From contig CALXMW010000005.1 of NCBI GenBank assembly GCA_944389585.1, positions 1 through 64,000 of the forward strand: a stretch of 64,000 nt of DNA, in the 5' to 3' direction. Source of the stretch: an uncultured Kiritimatiellota bacterium (lineage in GTDB: Bacteria > Verrucomicrobiota > Kiritimatiellia > RFP12 > DVOR01). Shown one piece after another: positions 8,728 to 17,911 of this stretch. The stretch's first letter is position 1. Every line of letters begins with the position of its first letter. A program made the position numbers and the translations under genes. The notes beneath the pieces were generated by a model. It did not search any database and had not been told where the DNA came from. It was given only the letters and a program-made list of their open reading frames with translations.

Positions 8728-11486
8728 TTCTCTTCGGCGCGGCGGAACTCGACGCGGCGGAGGATGCGGAATTGGAGGTAGGTGAAGGCGATGAGGCCGA
8801 CGCCGAGGAACCAGGCCATGGTGGTGGCCGTGCCCATGCGCAGGTTGTTGTAGGCCTCTTTCCAGATGGCCAGGGAGAGGACGTTGGTGGCGTCGCCGGG
8901 GCCGCCGAAGGTGAGCAGGAAGATGCTGCCGATGCTCTGGAAGGCGGCGATGAAGGCCCCCACGAAGTTGATGACCATCAGGGGGAGCAACTGCGGGAGG
9001 AGCACGTGGCGGACGCGGCCCCAGAAGCCCGCGCCGTCGATGGCGGCGGCTTCGTAATAGTCTTGCGGGAGGGCCTGGAGGGCGGCGATGTAGATGAGCG
9101 AGGAGATGCCCGCGCCGGCCCAGACGCCCGGAAGGATGCAGCAGACCATGGCGAGGGCGGGGTCTTGCAGCCACGTCTGCGTCGGCAGGCCGCAGGCGGC
9201 GAGGAACTGGTTGAGCATCCCGTTGGCGGTGGGGTCGTACATCAGCTGCCAGAGCAGGGTGACGACGAGGGTGGAGGTGAGGTGGGGGAGGAAATAAAGC
9301 GTGCGGAAGAAGACTTTGCCGCGCGGGATCTCCGTGAGGAGGACGGCCAGGACGACGGGGGTGAGGAAGCCAAGAAGCAGGGTGAGGGCGACGTATTTGA
9401 GCGTGCGCCCGGCGCTGGCCCAGAAGCCCCAGTCGGTGGCCACGAGGATGAAGTTGTCCAGCCCCACCCAGGGGCTCTCGCCCACGATGTGATAGTCGCG
9501 GAAGGCCATGAGCACGCCGCGGATGAGGGGATAATAGCTCCAGAGGGCGATGGAGAGGAGCGCCGGCAGAAGCATCAGCCAGGCGACGCGCGGCACCTTC
9601 CGCGGCGCTGCTTCTTCCGCGTCCGCCGCGTTCCGCGCACGGGCACGGTGGCGGAGGACGTTCACGGTGAGGAGGGTGAGGAAGGCGAAGACGAGAAGCA
9701 GCAGGATCCGGCGGGCCCAAGGGCGGGCCTGCGCGAGGCGCTCCTCGGGGACGCTGAACATGAGGCCGCGGTTGGCATCGTCGTTGATGGCCTTGAGGGC
9801 GGCGGCGACGTCGAGGTCGCGCCCAGCCTCGGAGAGAAGCAGACCCAGGAGGCGGCGCTGGAGGAGGTCGCTCACGCCCTGCCAGAAGCCGACGAAGGGC
9901 TCGGTGCGGGCGACGATCGCGCCGTCGTCGAGCTCCTCGTAAAGGCGGCGGATGGCGGGGGGGATCTCGTCGAGATAGGCGTCGAGGCCCAGGCGGCGGA
10001 GGTTGTCCGGGTGGCACCAGCGGGCGTTGCCCTCGAGCACCTGCTGGCGGATGTGGGCGTCGTTGAGGGTCGGGGAGGCGAGGCGTTCAAGGCAGGCAAA
10101 GACGAGGTCTTGCTCGGCCTCGGGGCGTTTGGCGACACCCTCGCTGATGCCCCAGAAGTGGCGGTGCGCCTGGAAGACGCGCGGGAGCTCCGGCGTGGCC
10201 GCGGGGAAGGGCATGAGGCCGATGAGCTCGGGGTCGAGCCCGCCCTCGCCGGTGATGCGCTCGAGGGCCTCGGTGCCGGCGAACATGGCGGCGACCTCGC
10301 CGCGGATGAAGGGCTCGGGGTCGTTGTTCAGCGGGAGCTTGCGGATGACGCCCTCGACGACGGCGTCGGGTGAGAAGCGGATGGCGCGCCCATCGCGCAC
10401 GGCGCGACCGGCGGCGGCCTCGGCGGGGGTGAGGTCGAGCGGCTCGCCGGTCGTGGGGTCGCGCACCCACGGCGCCCAGGCGAGGCGTTGGAGGAAGCGG
10501 GCGGCGGCGAGGGCCTCGGGGGAGTCGAAGGCCGCGCGCCAGGTGGGGGCGACGTCGGAGAGATCCTCGCCGTCTGGCGTGAAGCAGCGCGTGGCCTCCA
10601 TCGGGAAGTCGAAGGGCGTGCCGCGCAGACGGGAGACGCGGCTTTGGAGGACGGGGCTGCCGCCGGCGGATTGGAGCCACGGGAGCCAATTCCACGGGGC
10701 CTCGCAGACGCCGAAGGCGCGTTGCCCGCGCAGGGCCCCGAGGACGGCGCGGTCGGGCTGGGTCAGCGCCTGGCACCAGCGCCAAAAGGCGGCCCAGGTC
10801 TTGGGCGGGGCCTCTGGGTCGAGGCCGGCCTGGCGCACGAGGTCTTTGCGGTAGACGATGCCGTAGTAGGCGACGGAGGCCGAGGGCAGGGCGTAGACGT
10901 GGCCGTCCGCCGTGGCCACGCGCCGCCAGAGCTCGGGCACGTGGGCCCAGCCTTCCCAGTCTTTTCCCCCCGGGCCAAGCCAGCGGTCGAGGGGCATCAG
11001 GAAGCCGTTGCGGATGTCGCTCTGGGCGATGTGGAACCAGACCTGATAGATGTCCGGGGCGTTGCCGCCGGCCATCGCGAGGAGGAGCGGCGAGCGGCCG
11101 CCCGCGCCGGGGAGCCACAGCCCGCCCCACTTGGCGGGCCGCAGCTCGGGGCGCTCTTTGGCGAGGGCGACGATTTGCCGCGTGACGGCGCCCTCGGGCC
11201 GATCCGGGTCATAGCCGCCCATGAAGGAGACGGACACCGGCGCCGGGGGCGCCGAGGCCGTCTCCTTGGAGGCTTGGACGGTTGGAGGCTTGGAGGCTTG
11301 GAGCGCCCCTGCGGGGCGACTGTTGGGGGTTTGGCCCGTATCGGCGGACAAGTCCAATGGCGCGGCAATCACGAGCGCGATGGCTAAGATGAAGCGGCGG
11401 GGGCACACCCCCCGCCGCCGGTTGGCCGGGCTTCCATTCCTCCATGCGTCCATCTGTCCGTCGCCCGTCAGGGCGTCACCAAACAT
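8724..11486 (-). CDS. ABC transporter fusion: solute-binding protein + MalF-type permease
   Basis: A 920-aa product. After a signal-like segment (about residues 30-50) comes a family 1 extracellular sugar-binding domain (about 85-600; NAPDIYQVW and YGIVYRKDL are typical). A membrane helix follows near 625, then a carbohydrate-ABC permease domain of six helices (about 655-915) with the ATPase-docking EAA loop EAAAIDGAGFWGRVR. Such transporters normally use separate binding and permease proteins plus a MalG-type partner and an ATPase; none of those lies alongside. ATG 11486 is supported by GGAGG 6 nt upstream, which itself lies in a tandem repeat. It follows the secretin operon on the same strand. 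Substrate is unknown; an oligosaccharide is likely. Confidence 0.82.
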   Translation of the reverse strand: MFGDALTGDGQMDAWRNGSPANRRRGVCPRRFILAIALVIAAPLDLSADTGQTPNSRPAGALQASKPPTVQASKETASAPPAPVSVSFMGGYDPDRPEGAVTRQIVALAKERPELRPAKWGGLWLPGAGGRSPLLLAMAGGNAPDIYQVWFHIAQSDIRNGFLMPLDRWLGPGGKDWEGWAHVPELWRRVATADGHVYALPSASVAYYGIVYRKDLVRQAGLDPEAPPKTWAAFWRWCQALTQPDRAVLGALRGQRAFGVCEAPWNWLPWLQSAGGSPVLQSRVSRLRGTPFDFPMEATRCFTPDGEDLSDVAPTWRAAFDSPEALAAARFLQRLAWAPWVRDPTTGEPLDLTPAEAAAGRAVRDGRAIRFSPDAVVEGVIRKLPLNNDPEPFIRGEVAAMFAGTEALERITGEGGLDPELIGLMPFPAATPELPRVFQAHRHFWGISEGVAKRPEAEQDLVFACLERLASPTLNDAHIRQQVLEGNARWCHPDNLRRLGLDAYLDEIPPAIRRLYEELDDGAIVARTEPFVGFWQGVSDLLQRRLLGLLLSEAGRDLDVAAALKAINDDANRGLMFSVPEERLAQARPWARRILLLLVFAFLTLLTVNVLRHRARARNAADAEEAAPRKVPRVAWLMLLPALLSIALWSYYPLIRGVLMAFRDYHIVGESPWVGLDNFILVATDWGFWASAGRTLKYVALTLLLGFLTPVVLAVLLTEIPRGKVFFRTLYFLPHLTSTLVVTLLWQLMYDPTANGMLNQFLAACGLPTQTWLQDPALAMVCCILPGVWAGAGISSLIYIAALQALPQDYYEAAAIDGAGFWGRVRHVLLPQLLPLMVINFVGAFIAAFQSIGSIFLLTFGGPGDATNVLSLAIWKEAYNNLRMGTATTMAWFLGVGLIAFTYLQFRILRRVEFRRAEEN
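11266..11318. repeat. 8-nt tandem array plus GC hairpin
   Basis: TTGGAGGC, TTGGACGG, TTGGAGGC, TTGGAGGC, TTGGAG run from 11266 to 11303, then CGCCCC-TGC-GGGGCG (11304-11318). The unit lies inside the linker just after the ABC fusion's signal segment and is read in frame on the - strand. It is one locus of a family present throughout the window. Confidence 0.75.
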
Positions 11487-11513
11487 CTAAGCCTCCGAAC
11501 TTCCAAACTTCCA
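11462..11513. repeat. 8-nt tandem array plus GC hairpin, at ABC gene start
   Basis: Read on the - strand: TTGGAAGT, TTGGAAGT, TCGGAGGC, TTAGATGT, TTGG, then the hairpin CGCCC-TGAC-GGGCG (11462-11475). The array spans the gap between two genes and supplies both the GGAGG ribosome site and the ATG of the ABC fusion gene. Confidence 0.7.
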
Positions 11514-11514
11514 A

Positions 11515-11979
11515 TCAGTAGCCGCGCTGGGAGAGCTCGGCCTGGAGCTGGGTTTGGAAGGCGCGGGAGTCCTCGGCGGAGGGCTGGTAGCCGGGGAGTT
11601 CGGGCTCGAAGGCGAAGCGGCCCATTTGGTCGAAGAACCAGCGGGCCTTGTTGCCGTCGGAGAAGGTGACCGAGCCGGAGACGAGCGCGCCGGGGATGGC
11701 CTGGATGGTGTCCACGGTGACGCTGACGGCGCCGGGCGCGGCGGGGGCGGCGTCCGCGCCGGGTTTGGGGGGGAGCTTGGCCTTGGTGACGTCGTCGGCC
11801 TCGACTTGGGCGACCTTGTCCTTGACCTGCGCGCCGATGTCCATCACCAGCATCCGCACGTCGAAGAAGGTGGGGTGGAGGCCGAAGTCGTTGCGGAGGC
11901 GGGCCTGCACGTCGCTGAGGGAGGCGCCGTCGTCCACCCAACGGCGGACTTGCTCGATTTGTTCGGGGGTCAGTTCCAT
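11515..11979 (-). CDS. Unknown 154-aa protein of the secretin operon
   Basis: I do not recognise a family. The N-terminus (residues 1-40) has a helix-turn-helix-like pattern (LTPEQIEQVRRWVDDGASLSDVQ). A coiled or helical stretch (about 45-65) and an Ala/Pro linker (70-85) follow. The C-terminal part (about 85-140) is beta-rich. There is no signal peptide or membrane helix. AGGAG 8 nt upstream supports ATG 11979. It is 1 nt after the gspD stop on the same strand, so it probably belongs to that operon. Confidence 0.7.
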   Translation of the reverse strand: MELTPEQIEQVRRWVDDGASLSDVQARLRNDFGLHPTFFDVRMLVMDIGAQVKDKVAQVEADDVTKAKLPPKPGADAAPAAPGAVSVTVDTIQAIPGALVSGSVTFSDGNKARWFFDQMGRFAFEPELPGYQPSAEDSRAFQTQLQAELSQRGY

Positions 11980-11980
11980 G

Positions 11981-14695
11981 TCAATGCTCCTGGGTGGGCT
12001 CCGTGACGAGGGCGCGGAGGAGGCCGCGCGGCTGCTCGGCGGGTTGGGGTTGGGCGGGGGCGGCGGGCGCGGCCGGGGCCTCGTCTTCGTTGAGTTCGTT
12101 GATGAGGGCCTCGCGCATGGCGCGTTCGTTGGCGAGTTCCCGCTCGCGGTCACGGATTTCGCGGGGCGTGAGCTCGTCGCGCTCGTCCTCCAAGTCCCCG
12201 CTCTTGATTCGGATGGAATCCTCGAGTGTCTCGAGCATCTTGCGGTCGTGGTCGCGGCGAGCCTTCACGCGCTCCTGGCCGGCGGCGAACTGCTTGTCTT
12301 CGTAGGCGCGCTTGAGTTTCTCGCGGCGGAGCATTTCCTCTTCGTCGGGCACGTCGGCGAGCTCGGAGCTCGACCAGCCGCGGTTCCAGATGCCGGCGGC
12401 GTCGAGGTAGTCCTTGCGGCGTTTGGCCTCGGCCTGGGCCTCTTCGGAGGTCTGGAAGACGTAGGGGGTGAGGAAGACAAGGAGTTCGTCGCGCTCGTCG
12501 GAGTAGTCCGTGTAGCCGAAGAGGTATTTGCCGATCCACGGGAGGTTTTTGAGGATGGGGATGCCGCCTTCGGATTCGGTCTTGGTTTGGGTGACGAGGC
12601 CGCCGATGACGACGGTCTGGCCGTTGTCCACGGAGACGGAGCCGGAGATTTTGCGGGTGACGGGCGAGGGCCAACGTTGGTTCGAGCCGTCGGTGCCGGA
12701 GCCGGGGACTTCCTGCGGGGTGCCGAGGTTCTGGAAGGTCTCCTCGAAGTCGAGGACGACGGTGCCGTCGGGGTTGATGCGCGGCGTGACGGTGATGGTC
12801 AGGCCGATTTCCTCTTGGGAGATGTCGGGCTGGTAGCCGGAGCTGTAGTTGCTGGAGTAGCCCATGTACTTCATGCCGTTGTAGAGGTAGGCCAGCTCGG
12901 TGTTCTCCAGCGTGGCCTCCTTGTTGTCCTGCGTCATGAGGACGGGCGAGGTGAGGATTTTCGTGCGGCTGTCGCTCTCGGTGGCGCGGATAAGGAAGTC
13001 CAGGTTCAGCTTGTTGATGGTGCCGAAATATTGCCCGCCGCCGCTGATGGCGCCGATGTTGGCGACGACGTTCGTGCTCATGCTGAAGAGGTCTTGCGGG
13101 CTGGCCGTGGTGCCGTCCGGGACGCCGCCGCCGCCGTAGGAGTCGCGGTAACGGTTGCCGCCGGAGATGCGCTTGACCCATTGGATGCCGGTGGAGATTT
13201 CGTCGCTGAGGCCGACGTTGAGGACGACGGTCTCAATCAACACCTGGGCGACAGGCACATCCATGGCGGCGATGATTTCCTTGATGGCGGCGAGGTCGGC
13301 GGGGGAGGCCATGACCATGACGGCGTTGATGCGGGAGTCGGCGAGGATCTTGATGTTGTCTTTCTTGAGCTCGCCCATGCGGGATTTGGTGGCGGCGGGG
13401 AGGGTGGCCTCGACCTGGCGGGCGCGGCGGGTGAGGTTTTGGTTGCCGCCTTGGTTGGCGGTGTTGCGTGTGTTGCTGTCGTCGTCCTTGGAGGTGGCGT
13501 TGTCGATGAGCTCGTTGAGGAGGTCTGCGACGCCTTTGTCGGATTCCTTGGTCTCGGCCTGGGCGTATTTGAGGCGGATGACCTCGACGGCGATCTCGGG
13601 GGCGGTCTCGATGTCGAGGACCTTGATGATGCGCTCGAAGAAGGCCATGTTGGAGGGGCGGGTGACGATGATGAGCTGGTTGGAGCGCTCGTCGGCCATG
13701 ATCTGCACCTTGCCGCGGATCATGCCGCGGTCGGCGTCGGAGACGAGGGCGTCGCCGGCGGTGGAGGCCTCGGGCTCGGGCTGGGCGTTGCGGGCGCGGG
13801 TGACGCCGGGGAGGACGCGGCTGGCGCCGGCGCGCATGCCGCCGCTGAGGGAGTTGCTGGGGGTGGGGGCGGCGGTGGTGCGCTTGGTGGCGTTCTCTTC
13901 CTCGCGGCTGGCGGCGACGAACTCCTCGAGGGCGGTCTTGATGTCGGCGGCCTTGGCGTATTTGATGGGGTAGACGTTGACCTCTTCGAGGACGGGCATG
14001 GGCTTGTCGACGAACTCCAGGATCTCGATCATGCGGTTGACGTTTTCCTGGGTGTCGGTGACGAGGAGGGAGTTGGTGCGCTCGAGGTATTGGATCTGGC
14101 CGTCGGGGCGCTTGAAGCTTTCGATGACCTTTTGGGCTTCCTCGGCGGAGAGGTTCTTGGGGGTGAGGATTTGGCGCACGATCTGCCCCTGCTCGGGGTG
14201 GCGGCCGCCCTCGGGGATGTCCAGGAAGGTCTCGATGCCCTGCTGGCCGATGGTCTTGAAGGGGACGACGAGGACGAAGCGCTCGCCCACGGGGATGAGG
14301 CCGATGCCGTTGAGCTGGAGCTGTTGCTCGATGGCCTGGAGATACTCGGCGTCGGTCCAGTTCTCCTCGTCGGTGGAGCGCAGGGACATGGTGACCTTGG
14401 GGACGTCGGGCGAGGTGAGCAGGGTGCGGTGGGTGACCTGGGAGTAGATTTGCAGGAAGAGCTCGGCGGGGGCGTTGTCGAACTTCAGCTTGGGGCGCCC
14501 GCCCCTGCCGCGCTCGGCCTTGGCGAGCTGCTGGGCCACCTCGGTGGAGGAGGTGGCGGCGGTGGCGGTCTGCTGGCCCTGGCGGGCGGTGGCGGTGCGG
14601 CGGCCGGTGATGGAGGGGGCGCGGGTCTGGGCCTGCGCCGCGCCGACGGCGAGGAGGAGTAGGAGGCCCAAAAGGGGAAGGGAGGTGTTGCGCAT
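11981..14695 (-). CDS. gspD: Type II secretion/type IV pilus secretin (GspD-like)
   Basis: Outer-membrane secretin subunit of 904 aa. A signal peptide (residues 1-22, ending AQAQ) precedes an Arg/Ala-rich stretch. N-domains follow: an N0-like region from about residue 70 (LKFDNAPAELFLQIYS), then N1-N3 repeats with low-complexity inserts. The secretin core (about 560-745) contains LTITVTPRI, VDNGQTVVIGGLV and KNLPWIGKYLFG. An unusually long, charged, helical tail of about 158 aa follows VFLTPYV, perhaps for a pilotin or an outer-membrane partner. AAGGA lies 10 nt before the ATG. It is downstream of GspM-, GspL- and GspK-like genes. GspE, F and G are not in this window, so the system must be completed elsewhere. 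Confidence 0.9.
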   Translation of the reverse strand: MRNTSLPLLGLLLLLAVGAAQAQTRAPSITGRRTATARQGQQTATAATSSTEVAQQLAKAERGRGGRPKLKFDNAPAELFLQIYSQVTHRTLLTSPDVPKVTMSLRSTDEENWTDAEYLQAIEQQLQLNGIGLIPVGERFVLVVPFKTIGQQGIETFLDIPEGGRHPEQGQIVRQILTPKNLSAEEAQKVIESFKRPDGQIQYLERTNSLLVTDTQENVNRMIEILEFVDKPMPVLEEVNVYPIKYAKAADIKTALEEFVAASREEENATKRTTAAPTPSNSLSGGMRAGASRVLPGVTRARNAQPEPEASTAGDALVSDADRGMIRGKVQIMADERSNQLIIVTRPSNMAFFERIIKVLDIETAPEIAVEVIRLKYAQAETKESDKGVADLLNELIDNATSKDDDSNTRNTANQGGNQNLTRRARQVEATLPAATKSRMGELKKDNIKILADSRINAVMVMASPADLAAIKEIIAAMDVPVAQVLIETVVLNVGLSDEISTGIQWVKRISGGNRYRDSYGGGGVPDGTTASPQDLFSMSTNVVANIGAISGGGQYFGTINKLNLDFLIRATESDSRTKILTSPVLMTQDNKEATLENTELAYLYNGMKYMGYSSNYSSGYQPDISQEEIGLTITVTPRINPDGTVVLDFEETFQNLGTPQEVPGSGTDGSNQRWPSPVTRKISGSVSVDNGQTVVIGGLVTQTKTESEGGIPILKNLPWIGKYLFGYTDYSDERDELLVFLTPYVFQTSEEAQAEAKRRKDYLDAAGIWNRGWSSSELADVPDEEEMLRREKLKRAYEDKQFAAGQERVKARRDHDRKMLETLEDSIRIKSGDLEDERDELTPREIRDRERELANERAMREALINELNEDEAPAAPAAPAQPQPAEQPRGLLRALVTEPTQEH

Positions 14696-14709
14696 GGGGT
14701 CGGTCCTTG

Positions 14710-15243
14710 TCAATCGGCGGGTTGGCGCATGTAGGCGCAGTTGAGCGTGAAGGTCCCTTGGAGCACGCCGGGGTCTTTGGTGCTGGGGCGGATGGTGATG
14801 GCGCGGACGTCCATCATCGCGTCGTCGCGGTTCTCGAGGTCGTAGAGGAACCACACGAGCGAGTCGAGGCGGCCCTGCCAATCGCGGCATTCGAGGGTCA
14901 GCTCGGTGACGTCGCCCAGGTTTTCCTCGCCGCCGATGGCGCGCTGGGCGATGTTCACGTTGTTGGCGCGCGCGGTGTTGTCCATGATCGGCAGCCAATG
15001 GGTGTCCACCGAGCGGCCCTCGGGGAAGATGGGCATCTTGCCGCGGAGCTCCTCGTACTGGCGCGCGATGGCGGGGCGCAGGGCCACCACGGCGCGCTCG
15101 GCCTCGAGTTGCGAACGCTGGCGTTGCCACGCCAGGCGCGCCGTCTCCACGGACATCCGGGCCTTGGGCAGCCACAGCCCCAGGATGCCGACGGCGACGA
15201 CCACGGCGAAGACCACGAGCAGCTTTTTGTCTCGCTCGGTCAT
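14710..15243 (-). CDS. GspM/PilO-like inner-membrane assembly protein
   Basis: A 177-aa product with a short cytoplasmic head, one membrane helix (about residues 8-25), a coiled-coil stretch (about 30-65) and a small periplasmic alpha/beta domain. That is the plan of GspM/PilO proteins, which connect the inner-membrane platform with the secretin. Assignment rests on topology and position between GspL- and GspD-like genes rather than on sequence motifs. Its start overlaps the preceding stop by 4 nt. Confidence 0.65.
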   Translation of the reverse strand: MTERDKKLLVVFAVVVAVGILGLWLPKARMSVETARLAWQRQRSQLEAERAVVALRPAIARQYEELRGKMPIFPEGRSVDTHWLPIMDNTARANNVNIAQRAIGGEENLGDVTELTLECRDWQGRLDSLVWFLYDLENRDDAMMDVRAITIRPSTKDPGVLQGTFTLNCAYMRQPAD

Positions 15244-16457
15244 AGGGTTTCCTCCTCGGTGACGGGGAAGGCGATCTCGATGTCAAAGCGCTGGCGCCGG
15301 GTCTTGGCGTCCTGCGTCAGGCGGTTGATGGTGACGGCGGCGATGCGCTTTTCGCCCTCGGGCCCGACGTCCTTCTCCAGCGCGTCCTTGAGACCATAGA
15401 CGTCCGCCGTGTCGTCCGCCAGACCGGTCACGCGCACCGCCGCGTCGCGGTTGTACGTGAAGGAGAGGAAGACCACGTTCGGGGCCTTGCAGGCGCAGAG
15501 CAGGCGGAGCATCTCCAGCGCCGAGCGGCTGTGGTCCTCATAGCGGCGGATCAGCTCCACGCGGTCGCGCAGCTCCAACACCTCCAGGTAGGCCCCGTGC
15601 TGCGCGGCGAGCTCCGCCCCCACGTCTGCGGCGAGCTTGCCGTAGATGCGCGGCAACAGGAAGAGCGCCAGCGCGCAGAGCAGCCACGCCACGCCGAGCG
15701 CCGAGCCGCCCAAAATCAACAACCGCTTCTGGCGCGCGGCCTTGGCCTCGTCGCGCCACGCCTGCGGCGTGAGATCGAACGGCGCCCCCTCCTCCGCGCG
15801 GAGGCGCAACCCCTGCTGCAGCAACGCCTCCGCGTCGCCAATCGGCTCGAACGCCACCTCCTCGCCCAAGGCCTCGCGCAGCGGCGCGGCCCCCGCCTCG
15901 TCCGCCGCCAGGCAGAGCCCGCGCCCCAGGGCGCCGGCCTCGCCGTCCATGCCCAGCTGGATGAGCGCGAGCGTCGCCTCGCGGGCGAGGGTGGCGTCGG
16001 GGGCCTCCGGCGCGAAGCCGCGCACCGCCACGGGCACGCCGTCGGAGAGGACGAGGAGGAGCTGTTCGCCGGGGGCGCGCAGGAGCACGGGGCGGACGCC
16101 TTGGGCCACGTCGGGCCGCCGCGCGAGGATGCCGCGCGCCCAGCCCAGGGCGGAGAGGTCGAGCCGCACCGTGCCCAGGAGCCCCGCGTCGCGGAGTGCG
16201 TCGTGGCCGCATTGGGCGAGCGTCTCGTCCGCCGCGCCGGCGACGAGCACGTCGAGCCCCTCGGGGCGCTTGCGCAGCAACTCAAAGGAGAAGGTGTAGG
16301 CGCCCTCCTCAAACGGCATGATGGCCTCGGCCTCCAGGCGCACCGCGTCGGCGAGGGTCTCCTCGGCCTCCACGGGCAGGGTCAGGCGGGCGCAGACCGT
16401 CTCGAAGGTCGGCACGGAGGGCAAGGTGTCAGGCAGGCTCTGTCGCTTCTTGTCCAT
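15240..16457 (-). CDS. GspL-like (PilM-PilN fused) assembly protein
   Basis: A 405-aa product. The N-terminal half (about 1-230) looks like the actin-fold PilM/GspL cytoplasmic domain. A membrane helix (about 245-268, LLILGGSALGVAWLLCALALF) leads to a periplasmic coiled coil and a small ferredoxin-like domain (about 275-400) as in GspL/PilN. It begins 3 nt after the GspK-like stop and overlaps the next gene. The sequence of the first half is diverged, so the call leans on topology and operon position. Confidence 0.7.
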   Translation of the reverse strand: MDKKRQSLPDTLPSVPTFETVCARLTLPVEAEETLADAVRLEAEAIMPFEEGAYTFSFELLRKRPEGLDVLVAGAADETLAQCGHDALRDAGLLGTVRLDLSALGWARGILARRPDVAQGVRPVLLRAPGEQLLLVLSDGVPVAVRGFAPEAPDATLAREATLALIQLGMDGEAGALGRGLCLAADEAGAAPLREALGEEVAFEPIGDAEALLQQGLRLRAEEGAPFDLTPQAWRDEAKAARQKRLLILGGSALGVAWLLCALALFLLPRIYGKLAADVGAELAAQHGAYLEVLELRDRVELIRRYEDHSRSALEMLRLLCACKAPNVVFLSFTYNRDAAVRVTGLADDTADVYGLKDALEKDVGPEGEKRIAAVTINRLTQDAKTRRQRFDIEIAFPVTEEETL

Positions 16458-16460
16458 GGG

Positions 16461-17705
16461 TCAGCCTTCCTCCTGCCAGCGCAGGATGACCAAATCGTTG
16501 CCGCCGGTGCCGGTGCCGGCGGCGCCGGAGCGCGACGAGGAGGAGCCCGAGGCGCCGCGCTGCACCACGGCGGTGGCGCGGCGGCGGACGTTCCCCACGC
16601 GCCCTTCCAATTCCAGCTTGTAGATGTCGCAATCCACGGTGAGATAGGTGTTCGCCTCTTCCTGGCTGAGGCCGGGGATGCGCGCCAGGAAGTCGGAGAT
16701 GTCCTTGAAATGGTAATCCGCGATGGCGGCGGTGCCCAGGCTCCGGCTCTCCTGGCGCACGCGGGTCGAGGCCGTGGCGGAATCGGCGTTCAGCCCCTCG
16801 CGCTCTTCCAGGATGGTGTCCACGATGAGCCCGTCGGCGTCCTCCAGGCACGGCACCGTCAGCAACACCTCGCGCGAGGCCGCGTTGACGTTGATCTTGC
16901 CCGCGCCGTAAGTGGTGAAGAGCCCCTCGATGCCCTGCACGGTGAACTGCCGCGCCTCGTTGTCGTCCGGGTTCCACACGCCGCCTTTGAGGAGCACGCC
17001 GCCGTTGCGGTCGAAGCCCTTGATGTAGGCCAGCTCGCCCACCGTGTCCAGCGGCCCGTTCTTGCAGGTGTAGGGCGGGTCGAGGCTCTCGTAATAATCG
17101 CGCTCGGCCCCCTCCGAGGAGACCGTCAGGCTGTCCTCGTCCACCCAATCGTAAAAGGAATCCACCAGCTCGCTCTGATCCTCCTCCGGCACCCCCGCCA
17201 CCGTCAGGATCCGCTCCCAAATCAAATCCGCGTAATCGCCGAACCCCGCGCGCGTCAGCTTGTTGATGTTCCAACGCGCCGGCTCGGGCTCGATGGCCAC
17301 GAAAATCTCCGCGTCCGGCGCCTCGCCCTCCGCCGCGGCCTCCACGCTTGCCGTCTCGAACTGCAAGTGCCCCGCCTCATCGTAATGCAGGCGCTGGAAA
17401 ACCTCCACCCGCTGCCCGCGCTTGAGGCGGATGGCCGGCGCGATCCACCGATCCTCCGCCACCTCCTCCTCCGTCTCCTCCCCCGAGACGTCCTCCTGCC
17501 GCTCCATCAGCAACCCCGCCAACGTGAGGCCGGACTCCATCAACGCCGTCGCCTGATGGCGGTTGCGCACATACAGCGCCGTCTTCCCCTCCATATAAGC
17601 GTCCATGGCAAAGGAAGCGACCAGGAGGCTCAACACCGCCACCGTCCAAATCACCGCGATCAGGGCAAAACCCCCTCGCGCGCGTTGTGCATTTTCCTTC
17701 ACCAT
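16461..17705 (-). CDS. gspK: GspK-like minor pseudopilin
   Basis: Minor pseudopilin that caps the pseudopilus. The prepilin-like N-terminus reads RARGGFALIAVIWTVAVLSLL, with the cleavage Gly before Phe and a hydrophobic assembly helix. The +5 Glu is absent, a known property of GspK. A large periplasmic domain of about 380 aa contains WNINKLT and GKINVNAA, typical of the GspK helix-hairpin-helix region, and a Ser/Gly-rich tail. It is the first gene of the operon. Neighbouring GspG/H/I/J genes are absent upstream. Confidence 0.85.
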   Translation of the reverse strand: MVKENAQRARGGFALIAVIWTVAVLSLLVASFAMDAYMEGKTALYVRNRHQATALMESGLTLAGLLMERQEDVSGEETEEEVAEDRWIAPAIRLKRGQRVEVFQRLHYDEAGHLQFETASVEAAAEGEAPDAEIFVAIEPEPARWNINKLTRAGFGDYADLIWERILTVAGVPEEDQSELVDSFYDWVDEDSLTVSSEGAERDYYESLDPPYTCKNGPLDTVGELAYIKGFDRNGGVLLKGGVWNPDDNEARQFTVQGIEGLFTTYGAGKINVNAASREVLLTVPCLEDADGLIVDTILEEREGLNADSATASTRVRQESRSLGTAAIADYHFKDISDFLARIPGLSQEEANTYLTVDCDIYKLELEGRVGNVRRRATAVVQRGASGSSSSRSGAAGTGTGGNDLVILRWQEEG

Positions 17706-17911
17706 GTTTCCCCTTAGAATACCAAAAACACGCCCTCCGATAAAGCCAAAAACCGATTTCCCCCTCTGGAAAGTACACGCTGTAACAGGTCAAGCGCACC
17801 CTTCTTGATTCGAGTGGGTGCGCTATTTTTTGTTCAGCGTGGCGAAAAACAGGGGCGGGTTTGATACAATACGCCCATCGTCTCAGTTGGCGGACGGAGC
17901 AGTAGTCGGTA
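17706..17911. other. Non-coding spacer upstream of the secretin operon
   Basis: No convincing gene. It holds a + strand hairpin followed by T6 (17793-17831) and an inverted pair GGGTTTGATAC (about 17856-17866) / GTATCAAACCC (about 17910-17920) separated by about 43 nt. TTGACC on the - strand (17788-17793) could be a -35 for the secretin operon, but a clear -10 at proper spacing is not seen. Confidence 0.5.
17793..17831 (+). terminator. Intrinsic terminator-like hairpin facing right
   Basis: AGCGCACCC (17793-17801) pairs perfectly with GGGTGCGCT (17816-17824) around a 14-nt loop, and TTTTTT follows at 17826-17831. All genes to its left are on the other strand, so what it terminates is unclear. 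It may end an antisense or small transcript, or insulate the secretin promoter. Confidence 0.6.

Noticed and set aside
11648..14662. 1004-codon open frame on the + strand opposite gspD
   Set aside because: Its Gly/Val/Asp-rich sequence is the reverse reading of the secretin gene; no family resemblance or start signal.
17795..17831. tRNA gene around GATTCGAGT
   Set aside because: The T-loop-like string lies inside a simple hairpin followed by T6, and no acceptor, D or anticodon arms can be drawn.
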